DNA of 11,066 bases. Origin: CAYXOX01 sp964466745. GTDB lineage: Bacteria; Pseudomonadota; Alphaproteobacteria; Rhodobacterales; Rhodobacteraceae. A program made the translations under genes and the position numbers. Shown in pieces: positions 1-5,450 of the stretch (its first letter is position 1; each line of letters opens with the position of its first letter). The stretch covers positions 1-11,066 of the forward strand of contig CAYXOX010000107.1 in NCBI GenBank assembly GCA_964466745.1, read 5' to 3'. The notes under the pieces are model-generated. The model had not been told where the DNA came from and made no database searches. It worked only from the letters and a program-made list of their open reading frames with translations.

Positions 1-53
1 ACCTACGGTACACGGTACCAAAAACCGCTGCCTTACCACTTGGCTACACCCCA
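1..53 (-). tRNA. tRNA-Gln (anticodon UUG), 3' part cut by the window edge
   Basis: Read on the minus strand from 53, the sequence begins TGGGGTGTAGCCAAGTGG, which is the acceptor 5' strand and D-arm of a glutamine tRNA. The anticodon arm follows: stem GCGGT/ACCGT (one G-U pair) around a seven-base loop TTTTGGT, giving anticodon TTG (UUG in RNA), which decodes CAA and by wobble CAG. The visible part runs through the anticodon stem and variable region into the start of the T-arm. The rest of the T-arm and the acceptor 3' strand lie beyond base 1, so neither acceptor-stem pairing nor an encoded CCA can be checked. The match to bacterial tRNA-Gln is strong. Confidence 0.93.
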
Positions 54-65
54 GCAGTGCGGGGC

Positions 66-94
66 TAGTTACGCCGGGCGGGGCATGGGATCAA
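66..94 (-). promoter_or_regulatory. Sigma70-type promoter of the tRNA-Gln gene
   Basis: On the minus strand there is a -35-like TTGATC (94-89), exactly 17 nt, then a -10-like TAACTA (71-66), with the mature tRNA 5' end 12 nt further on at 53. Transcription would start about five to seven bases before the tRNA. The stretch between -10 and the start is very GC-rich (GCCCCGC), as in the discriminators of stable-RNA promoters under stringent control. That regulatory reading is inference; the hexamers and spacing are seen directly. Confidence 0.6.
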
Positions 95-109
95 GTCCTC
101 CGAAGGCAG

Positions 110-132
110 AAAAAACTGTCGGGCCTGCCCCG
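110..132 (-). terminator. Weak candidate terminator upstream of the tRNA promoter
   Basis: On the minus strand a short CGGG/CCCG stem (132-129 with 123-120, five-base loop) is followed after four bases by six T residues (115-110). The order fits an intrinsic terminator that would stop kdsA-operon transcripts before the tRNA promoter. The stem is only four base pairs, so this is tentative. Confidence 0.25.
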
Positions 133-187
133 TGGAATGCGCATGGCTGTGCCTTCTCCCTCCAGCGCGTGGCGGGTCTGCATCCAG

Positions 188-208
188 CCGAGACAACGGC
201 CCTCTCGG
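188..208. repeat. Inverted repeat, 6-bp stem
   Basis: CCGAGA (188-193) pairs with TCTCGG (203-208) around a nine-base loop, with a possible extra G-U pair outside. It lies in the gene-free stretch between kdsA and tRNA-Gln. No T-run follows on either strand, so it is recorded as a structure only. Confidence 0.3.
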
Positions 209-382
209 TGATCGTGCATGCGGCGGCGAGCCCTGCGGGGTCCGCCTGAGGGATGGTGTTCGCCGCCTCTCGCGAAACGCCAGGGTCCGCAGGAGGCGGC
301 GCCGCAATCTCCAGGCAGGCACCGGCTTGTTTTCGCCCGCTTGCCGAACTGAGAGGGCGCTTTCATGCCCGCATGAGGCGGG

Positions 383-404
383 GACGAGTCTTGCAGGGCT
401 CGTC
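383..404. repeat. Inverted repeat, 6-bp stem
   Basis: GACGAG (383-388) pairs with CTCGTC (399-404) around a ten-base loop, and wobble pairs could extend the stem inward. Eight bases upstream there is a compact CATGC-CC-GCATG palindrome (364-375). Both sit in the gene-free stretch downstream of kdsA. Function is unknown; they could be RNA structure or remnants. Confidence 0.3.
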
Positions 405-509
405 GGCGCGTCGAGCCAGATTCCGCGGGTGCCGACGTGAAGATGCGGATCTCTCCCGAAGCACTCGCGCAGGCCCACTCCGCGGAATGGTGCCTGTGAG
501 ACTGGCGCT

Positions 510-530
510 GGCCGTTCTCGCGCCACGGCC
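510..530 (-). terminator. Hairpin shortly after the kdsA stop, possible terminator
   Basis: About 20 nt past the kdsA stop codon on the minus strand, GGCCGT (530-525) pairs with ACGGCC (515-510) around a nine-base loop. There is no T-tract, so if it acts in 3'-end formation it would be as a Rho-assisted or RNA-protecting hairpin. Supported only by position and pairing. Confidence 0.3.
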
Positions 531-549
531 TCTGTGTCCGCGCGACCCA

Positions 550-1389
550 CTACACCTGCAGGGGGCGCTTCTTGGCCACTGCGTCGAAGGCCATCAGGTC
601 GGCCACCAGCGCGGGCATCTCGGCAAGCGGAACCATGTTGGACCCGTCGGAAGGCGCGTTGTCGGGGTCTTCATGGGTTTCGATGAACACCGCCGCCACC
701 CCGAGCGCCACCGCGGCGCGGGCCATCACGGGTGCGAATTCCCGCTGGCCACCCGAGGCGCCGCCGAGCCCGCCGGGTTGCTGGACAGAGTGGGTTGCGT
801 CCATCACCACCGGGTAGCCGGTGCGTGCCATGATCGGCAGCGCGCGCATGTCGGCCACGAGAGCGTTGTAGCCGAAACTCGTGCCGCGCTCGGTGAGCAG
901 GATCCGTTCGTTGCCGGTCGATGCGATCTTGGCCGCGACGTTCGGCATGTCCCACGGCGCCAGGAACTGGCCCTTCTTGACATTGATCGCGGCCCCGGTG
1001 AGGCCGGCCGCGAGGAGCAGGTCGGTCTGCCGGCAGAGGAACGCGGGGATCTGGAGCACGTCCGCCACCTCGGCTACCGGGGCGCAGTGCTCGGGGGCGT
1101 GCACATCCGTGAGCACCGGCACGCCAAGGCGCGCGCGCACCTCGGCCAGTGCGGCGAGCCCCGCCTCCAGACCGAGCCCCCGCCGCCCCGAAAGCGATGT
1201 GCGGTTGGCCTTGTCGTAGCTCGCCTTGAACACGTAGCCCGTCCCGGCGGCGGCGCAGGCGGCCTGCATCTGCTCGGCAATCTCGATGGCATGGGCCGCA
1301 CTCTCGATCTGGCAGGGCCCGGAGATCACCGTGAGCGGCGCATCGTTCGCGATGCGCAGCCCACCCACCGTCACGGCGCGCGCGGTCAC
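550..1389 (-). CDS. kdsA: 3-deoxy-8-phosphooctulonate synthase (Kdo-8-P synthase), metal-dependent type
   Basis: This 279-residue cytoplasmic enzyme condenses phosphoenolpyruvate with arabinose-5-phosphate to give Kdo-8-phosphate, the precursor of Kdo for lipopolysaccharide inner core and for capsule linkers. The length is normal for the family. Conserved motifs include GPCQIES (24-30), the substrate-binding KASYDKANRTS (55-65), KKGQF (138-142) and TERGTSFGY (166-174). Cys26, His200, Glu237 and Asp248 have the spacing 174/37/11 of the metal ligands in the Aquifex enzyme, so this is the metal-requiring class, unlike E. coli KdsA, which has Asn at the Cys position. Translation begins at a GTG (1389) sharing GTGA with the stop of the capsule gene upstream, with AGG seven bases before it. 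The overlap with capsule-export genes suggests Kdo supply for capsule; a role in LPS is equally possible and not exclusive. Confidence 0.96.
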   Translation of the reverse strand: MTARAVTVGGLRIANDAPLTVISGPCQIESAAHAIEIAEQMQAACAAAGTGYVFKASYDKANRTSLSGRRGLGLEAGLAALAEVRARLGVPVLTDVHAPEHCAPVAEVADVLQIPAFLCRQTDLLLAAGLTGAAINVKKGQFLAPWDMPNVAAKIASTGNERILLTERGTSFGYNALVADMRALPIMARTGYPVVMDATHSVQQPGGLGGASGGQREFAPVMARAAVALGVAAVFIETHEDPDNAPSDGSNMVPLAEMPALVADLMAFDAVAKKRPLQV

Positions 1390-3125
1390 GAGGAAACCTG
1401 CTCGCGCAGGATCGACGCGGTGAGCGAGATCATCAGGTAGATGCCGCCGAACACGAGGAAGGCGAGAAACGTCTTCTCGAACGCCCGCGGGTACGTGGGC
1501 TCGTCTGGCGGCAGCGGGTTCACGCCCATCGAAAGGTAGCGCACCTGGCGGTTGGCCTCGATGCGCGCCGTCTCCATTTGCTGGAGCGCCTGTTGCAACA
1601 TGAGATCGCGGGTGGCGAAATCGGCTTCCGCGACCCTGAGCTCGGCGTTCTTGACGGCCAGTGAGCTGCCATCGCCGGTGGGATCGGTCATCTGCCCGCG
1701 CAGATCGGTAATGGCGGCTTCGAGGCGTCGGATATCCGCGCGCACGCCCTCCACGCGGGCGGCGTTCGGGCTGCGGTTGTCGAGCAGGGCAGCCAGCTGC
1801 AGCTGGCGTTCCTGCAGCTGGGTTTCGAGATTCGTGATCTGGCCCATGAGCGAGCCCGCTTCGCTCACGGGATCGAGCACCTCGAGATCCTGCTGGATCG
1901 TGAGCAGCCGCGCCAGCGCCTCGCTGCGGCGCTGCTCGGCCTCGGCGAAGCTTTCGCGCGCGCCGGCCATCTGGTCCTCGCGCAGGCGCTGGGTGAGATT
2001 GTCCACCTGCTCCTCGGCATAGGAGATGAGCGCCTCCGAGAATGCCGCCGATGTCTCGGGAGACGCCGCACGCACCGTCATCTTGATGATGCCCTCGGTA
2101 GGATCGTAGGCGATCTTCACATGGCGCTGGTAGACCTTGTAGGCCTCCTCGTTGGATGCGCCGGGTGGGAGCCGCTGGATGGCGTCCATCTCCGGATCGG
2201 AGAAATGCGCCTTGAAGCCCAGATCGCCGTCGAGGCGGATCATCGCGTCGCGCGATTGCAGATAGCTCTGCACCGCGATGCTGTCCTGATTGGTGGCGAA
2301 CTGCGTGCCCGCGAAGAGCCCTCCGAGGCCTGGCATCGCCGATTGGCTTTCGGCCTGCTGGATCACGAATTCCGATTTCGTGGCATAAAGCGGCGTGGCG
2401 ACGGCGAAGAAGTAGTATCCAGCGATGAGCGTGGGCAGCAACACGAAGAAGGCGAGCCGCGTCGCCAGCAGCGCAAGCTTGCGCCGCCGGCGCTGGGCGA
2501 TTTCGCGCTGGATGCGCCGGATCTCGGCCGCGCGTTCCTCGATGGGGGCGAGCGCCTTTGCCGGCAGGTTGGCATTGCCCACGGGCACCGTCTGCGGAAG
2601 CTGGATCGGCTTCTGGCCCGGCTCGTTGTTGGGGGCGGTCTCGAGGCGCGCGATCAGATCGAGCGCCTTGGGCCGCTCGAAGGGGTCGAGCCCGCGCTTG
2701 CGCATGAGGCGTATCGCGTCGAAATCGGAGGTCGGGGCGAGCCCGTGGCGCTGGGCATTGCGCCGTGCCAGCCGCAGCTGACGGCCCGTGAGGCCCTCGC
2801 GGCGGATCGCGTCGATATCGGTTTCGGCGGAAACCTCTCCCGGGCTCGAGATCTCGCCCTGCGCGGCGGGGGGCGCGGCAGCAGCGGCGGTTCGCGCCGT
2901 ATCTGCGCGGCGCGGCGTGACCTCTTCTCCCGACGCCGGGCCGGGCCTTGCCGGCCGTTCTAGGCGCAACGGCTTGCCGTCCGGCGCCGGGCGGCTCGGG
3001 CGCAAGACAAGCGTGCCGGCGGGCTCGGGCTTGTTGGCGGGCGCCGCGGCCGCGACCCCGGGCGCGCGGGCCAGCGTTCCCGAGCGCCGGATGCGAAACT
3101 TCTTGGCCTTAGGCTTCGTAGTCAT
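1386..3125 (-). CDS. kpsE: Capsule polysaccharide export inner-membrane protein, KpsE/CtrB (polysaccharide co-polymerase) family, with long N-terminal extension
   Basis: The 579-residue protein is predicted to sit in the inner membrane and span the periplasm, linking the ABC exporter to the outer-membrane channel during capsule export. Membrane segments lie at about 217-242 and 551-571. Between them is a periplasmic domain with a beta-rich start (243-370) and a long helical, probably coiled-coil part (about 370-530). A proline-containing PDEPTYPRAFE stretch just before the second segment is typical of the family. E. coli KpsE has about 380 residues; the surplus is a cytoplasmic N-terminus of about 215 residues. 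It has a Pro/Ala/Arg-rich disordered part (1-95), a compact basic helical module (about 100-160, with the TSDFDAIRLMRKRGLDPF pattern) and a charged helix before the membrane. The ATG at 3125 overlaps the end of the ATPase gene by 17 nt. Family assignment is secure; the polymer exported is unknown. Confidence 0.88.
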   Translation of the reverse strand: MTTKPKAKKFRIRRSGTLARAPGVAAAAPANKPEPAGTLVLRPSRPAPDGKPLRLERPARPGPASGEEVTPRRADTARTAAAAAPPAAQGEISSPGEVSAETDIDAIRREGLTGRQLRLARRNAQRHGLAPTSDFDAIRLMRKRGLDPFERPKALDLIARLETAPNNEPGQKPIQLPQTVPVGNANLPAKALAPIEERAAEIRRIQREIAQRRRRKLALLATRLAFFVLLPTLIAGYYFFAVATPLYATKSEFVIQQAESQSAMPGLGGLFAGTQFATNQDSIAVQSYLQSRDAMIRLDGDLGFKAHFSDPEMDAIQRLPPGASNEEAYKVYQRHVKIAYDPTEGIIKMTVRAASPETSAAFSEALISYAEEQVDNLTQRLREDQMAGARESFAEAEQRRSEALARLLTIQQDLEVLDPVSEAGSLMGQITNLETQLQERQLQLAALLDNRSPNAARVEGVRADIRRLEAAITDLRGQMTDPTGDGSSLAVKNAELRVAEADFATRDLMLQQALQQMETARIEANRQVRYLSMGVNPLPPDEPTYPRAFEKTFLAFLVFGGIYLMISLTASILREQVSS

Positions 3126-3762
3126 AGAGTTGTTTCGCTTCCTCGAGGGTGTCGAACATGTAGAGCTGTCCGTCGCGCAGAACCGCTGCGGAGCGCGCGA
3201 ACTTCTCCAGGGTTTCGGCCTGGTGCGAGACGATGACCATGGTGGTCGTGCGCAGCCGTTCCTGCAGGATCGCGCCGGCTCTGCGGTTGAACTCCGCGTC
3301 GCCGGTGCCGGGCATCCCTTCGTCCACGAGATACATGTCGAAGTCCAGCGCCAGCATCAGCGCGAAGCTGAAGCGCGCCCGCATGCCGGAGGAATAGGTG
3401 CCCACCGGCTGGTCGAAGTACTCGGCGATATCGCACAGCCAGCGACAGAACGCCTCCACGTAGTCGGGGTCGAGCCCGTAGAGGCGGGCGATGTAGCGCG
3501 CGTTCTCGTTCGCGGAGAGCCGGTTGATCACCCCGCCCATGAACCCGAGAGGGAAGGAGATCCGGCACCCCCTGTAGATCTCGCCTTCGTCGGGTTTCTC
3601 GAGCCCGGACATCATGTTGATGAGCGTCGTTTTTCCCGTACCATTCGGGGCGAGGATGCCCAGCGAGCGGCCGAGCTCGACGCGGAAGGAAACCCGATCG
3701 AGGATTACCTTGCGCTGCGTCCCCGTCCAGAACGACTTGCTGACATTCACGAACTCGAGCAT
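3109..3762 (-). CDS. kpsT: Capsule polysaccharide ABC exporter ATPase, KpsT/CtrD/BexA family
   Basis: This 217-residue nucleotide-binding subunit would power capsule export through a KpsM-type permease at the inner membrane. Visible motifs are Walker A APNGTGKT (38-45), the polysaccharide-exporter signature TYSSGMRARF (122-131) in place of LSGGQ, Walker B MYLVDE (143-148) with Glu148 as likely catalytic base, and the switch His180 in VIVSH. The ISFPLGFMGG stretch (68-77) replaces a classical Q-loop, as in capsule exporters (typically SWPLGFGGG). The first Walker A residue is Ala instead of the usual Gly. An in-frame TAG lies directly before the ATG at 3762, so no start further upstream is possible. 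It is the first gene of a run with kpsE (17-nt overlap) and kdsA. The matching permease is not in the window and must be encoded elsewhere. Secretion of another surface polysaccharide (Wzt-like) is the main alternative. Confidence 0.9.
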   Translation of the reverse strand: MLEFVNVSKSFWTGTQRKVILDRVSFRVELGRSLGILAPNGTGKTTLINMMSGLEKPDEGEIYRGCRISFPLGFMGGVINRLSANENARYIARLYGLDPDYVEAFCRWLCDIAEYFDQPVGTYSSGMRARFSFALMLALDFDMYLVDEGMPGTGDAEFNRRAGAILQERLRTTTMVIVSHQAETLEKFARSAAVLRDGQLYMFDTLEEAKQLYDYEA

Positions 3763-3841
3763 CTAACCGCTCAAACCTCACTTGGGCGCGACGCTGCATC
3801 GCCCTGCACCCCGACGGGCGTAGCTCTTTAAAACGGCCATT

Positions 3842-3852
3842 TTGCAACCGCA
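3842..3852. repeat. 11-bp direct repeat, copy 1 (possible operator)
   Basis: TTGCAACCGCA occurs here and again, identical, at 3908-3918. This copy touches the -10 hexamer and covers the expected start site of the capsule operon promoter. A bound regulator here would block initiation. The repeat is seen directly; the operator role is inference. Confidence 0.45.
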
Positions 3853-3881
3853 TTATGTCCGAAACATCCCGATAGTGACAA
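3852..3881 (-). promoter_or_regulatory. Candidate sigma70 promoter of the kpsT-kpsE-kdsA operon
   Basis: On the minus strand TTGTCA (3881-3876) and CATAAT (3857-3852) are separated by 18 nt, close to the TTGACA/TATAAT consensus. They sit in the most A/T-rich part of the divergent intergenic region. Transcription would begin near 3845, leaving a leader of roughly 80 nt before the kpsT ATG at 3762. I saw no comparably good promoter for the + strand genes that diverge from here. Confidence 0.5.
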
Positions 3882-3907
3882 CCTGATTGACGCCGCGCCG
3901 GGAACGC

Positions 3908-3918
3908 TTGCAACCGCA
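3908..3918. repeat. 11-bp direct repeat, copy 2 (possible operator)
   Basis: Second exact copy of TTGCAACCGCA, 66 bp from the first and upstream of the -35 hexamer of the capsule promoter. It also lies between that promoter and the divergent glycosylase gene. It could be an upstream operator or activator site for either direction. Confidence 0.45.
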
Positions 3919-3970
3919 CAGCGCACCGCACCGCGGAGGCTTGCAGGGTGGGCTCGGTCCGGCTAGCCCC

Positions 3971-4612
3971 ATGGGCATGAGCCGCACCGCTTCGCCATCC
4001 GCCGCACCGGCGCGCCACGACCTCGCTGCGGAGATCGCCGCCTGCCGGCTTTGCGCCGAAAGGTTCGCGGCAACGGCGACGCGCCACGCACCGCGCCCGG
4101 TTCCCTGGTTCGAGGCCGGGGCGCGGCTGCTCATCGCGGGGCAGGCGCCGGGAAAGCGTGTCCACGAGGCGGGGCGGCCCTTTGCCGATGCCTCCGGCAC
4201 GAGGCTGCGGGCCTGGCTGGGGCTCGGCGAGGCGGCGTTCTACGATCGGTCCCGCGTCGCGGTGGTGCCGATGGCATTCTGCTTTCCCGGGTACGACGCG
4301 TCCGGTGCGGACCTTCCGCCGCCCAAATTGTGCGCGCAAACATGGCACCGCCGGGTCATGGCCGAAATCGGCGAGCCACGTCTGAGGGTGCTGGTGGGGG
4401 GCCATGCGCACCGCTGGCACCTCGGCGGATCGGAAAGCGTGACGGCGCGTGTCGCGGACTGGCGGTGCTGGGCGCCGGACGTTTTCGTGCTGCCGCACCC
4501 CAGTTGGCGCAACACCGGCTGGCTCAGGCGCAATCCCTGGTTCGAGGCGGAGCTCCTGCCCGCCCTGCGCGAGAGGGTTGCCGACGTGATGGAGGGCTCA
4601 GCTGATGGCTGA
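3971..4612 (+). CDS. Uracil-DNA glycosylase superfamily protein (putative Fe-S, family 4/5-like)
   Basis: A protein of about 213 residues predicted to act on DNA in the cytoplasm, probably removing uracil or another damaged base. From this start, Cys25-X2-Cys28 and Cys104-X16-Cys121 follow the C-X2-C ... C-X(14-17)-C pattern that holds the 4Fe-4S cluster of family 4 and 5 glycosylases. The first active-site motif is GQAPG (57-61) followed by AGRPFADASG (67-76), where family 4 normally has GEAPG ... GxPFVGxAG. The second motif is HPSWRNTGW (176-184), where HPSxxN-type sequences are usual. The start is uncertain: ATGs at 3971 and 3977 are plausible, TTGs lie upstream at 3887 and 3941, and none has a well-spaced ribosome site. 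It diverges from kpsT and overlaps the next gene by eight bases. Superfamily assignment is good; activity is not proven, given the altered motif. Confidence 0.8.
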   Translation: MGMSRTASPSAAPARHDLAAEIAACRLCAERFAATATRHAPRPVPWFEAGARLLIAGQAPGKRVHEAGRPFADASGTRLRAWLGLGEAAFYDRSRVAVVPMAFCFPGYDASGADLPPPKLCAQTWHRRVMAEIGEPRLRVLVGGHAHRWHLGGSESVTARVADWRCWAPDVFVLPHPSWRNTGWLRRNPWFEAELLPALRERVADVMEGSADG

Positions 4613-5393
4613 GGCGGTCACGCCGCTGGACACGGCTCATGCCGCGATGCGCGCCCGTCCGGAAGACGACGCGCCCCGGCTGGCATTCTACGGGGCGCTG
4701 GCGGCGTCGGAGCTCTTCGTCCTGCTCCGCGGATCGCCCGAGGGCGATACGGCGGACCCGGTGCTCGTGGAGATGGAGGGCGCAGCGTACGTGCTCGCCT
4801 TCGACAGGGAGGAACGGCTCGCCGCCTTCGCCGAAGGCGAGGCGCCCTATCTTGCCCTTTCCGGGCGGGCGCTGGTGGAGATGCTGACGGGCCGGGGGGC
4901 GGGTATCGGGCTCAACCTCGGGGTCGCGCCCTCGGCGTTTCTCGCACCGCCGGAGGCCGTGGAGTGGATGGCAGAACGCCTTTCGGTTCGACCTGCCGAG
5001 GTCGAGGCGCGCATCGAGGAGGTCTTCCCGCCGGCCGGACTGCCCGAGGCGCTGGTGCAGGCCCTGGACGCGCGCCTCGCGGTCATGGGCGGCCGCGCGC
5101 GGGCGGCATGGTTGGTGGCGGCGCGGTACGCCGACGGGGGCCGCGGCCACCTACTCGCCTTCTCAGGGGCCTCGCCGGGCGCGGAAGGCGCGCTCGCCCG
5201 GGCGGTGGGCGAGGCGGTGGCCTTCTCGGGACTGGAGGCGGGCGCGCTCGACGTCGCCTTCCTTCCGAAGGGCGCCCCGCTCGAGGCTCGGCTCGAAAGG
5301 GTGGGGCTGCGGTTCGACCTGCCGGAGCTGCCCGTTGCCCAAGCGCCGGTTGCCCCCGGGAGCGATCCCGACAGCCCGCCCCGGCTGCGATAG
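4605..5393 (+). CDS. SseB family protein
   Basis: A soluble 262-residue protein with no signal peptide or membrane segment. The N-terminal half (about 5-120) resembles the SseB domain: a helix, then GALAASELFVLLRG (30-43) and strands with acidic loops. The C-terminal half (about 135-250) looks like the second domain found in longer family members. SseB was named for an enhanced-serine-sensitivity phenotype in E. coli, and its biochemical role is not established, so no reaction is assigned. The start is clear: GGAGG at 4591-4595, nine bases before the ATG, which overlaps the glycosylase stop in the sequence ATGGCTGA. This implies coupled translation of the two. The tail (245-262) is Pro/Asp-rich and probably disordered. 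The SseB call is from overall resemblance rather than a catalytic motif. Confidence 0.75.
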   Translation: MAEAVTPLDTAHAAMRARPEDDAPRLAFYGALAASELFVLLRGSPEGDTADPVLVEMEGAAYVLAFDREERLAAFAEGEAPYLALSGRALVEMLTGRGAGIGLNLGVAPSAFLAPPEAVEWMAERLSVRPAEVEARIEEVFPPAGLPEALVQALDARLAVMGGRARAAWLVAARYADGGRGHLLAFSGASPGAEGALARAVGEAVAFSGLEAGALDVAFLPKGAPLEARLERVGLRFDLPELPVAQAPVAPGSDPDSPPRLR

Positions 5394-5414
5394 GCCGGCG
5401 TCGGTGCCGGGAAG

Positions 5415-5446
5415 GGCCCGTGCCGTTCCGTGCCGGGCACGTGGCC
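5415..5446. terminator. GC-rich hairpin between convergent genes, possible bidirectional terminator
   Basis: GGCCCGTGCC (5415-5424) pairs with GGCACG-T-GGCC (5436-5446, one bulged T) around an eleven-base loop, giving ten base pairs. It lies between the sseB-like stop (5393) and the end of the dehydrogenase gene (5451), where transcripts from both sides meet. No T-tract follows on either strand, so it is not a classical intrinsic terminator. Confidence 0.45.
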
Positions 5447-5450
5447 GCTC

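Larger units (their letters stand above)
95..549. other. Intergenic stretch between kdsA and tRNA-Gln with no recognisable gene
   Basis: About 455 bases here hold no coding region I can support. An open frame does run across it on the minus strand (550 to 65, GTG start touching the kdsA stop). However, it uses many codons that are rare in the neighbouring genes (AGA, AGG, CGA, GGA, TCA, CCA), is dominated by Arg/Pro/Ser, resembles no family I know, and continues into the tRNA promoter. The stretch contains three simple hairpins (188-208, 383-404, 510-530) and one A/T run (110-115). It could be a decayed gene, a long 3' untranslated region of kdsA, or the seat of a small RNA. Nothing visible decides between these. 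Confidence 0.5.

Noticed and set aside
65..550. 161-codon open frame on the minus strand between kdsA and tRNA-Gln
   Set aside because: Arg/Pro/Ser-rich product with many codons rare in the neighbouring genes, no family resemblance, and it runs into the tRNA promoter; most likely a chance frame in GC-rich DNA.
253..1440. 395-codon open frame on the plus strand
   Set aside because: Lies opposite kdsA, which has complete family motifs; the plus-strand product shows low-complexity Arg/His/Gly composition typical of antisense frames.
3887..3970. Upstream TTG starts (3887, 3941) for the glycosylase
   Set aside because: The added residues have no resemblance to the family; GGAGG at 3935-3939 is only one base from the TTG at 3941, too close to serve as its ribosome site.
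3122..4498. 458-codon minus-strand frame spanning kpsT and the glycosylase region
   Set aside because: Shadow of kpsT in another frame and antisense to the glycosylase gene; its product matches nothing and would cross the divergent promoter region.
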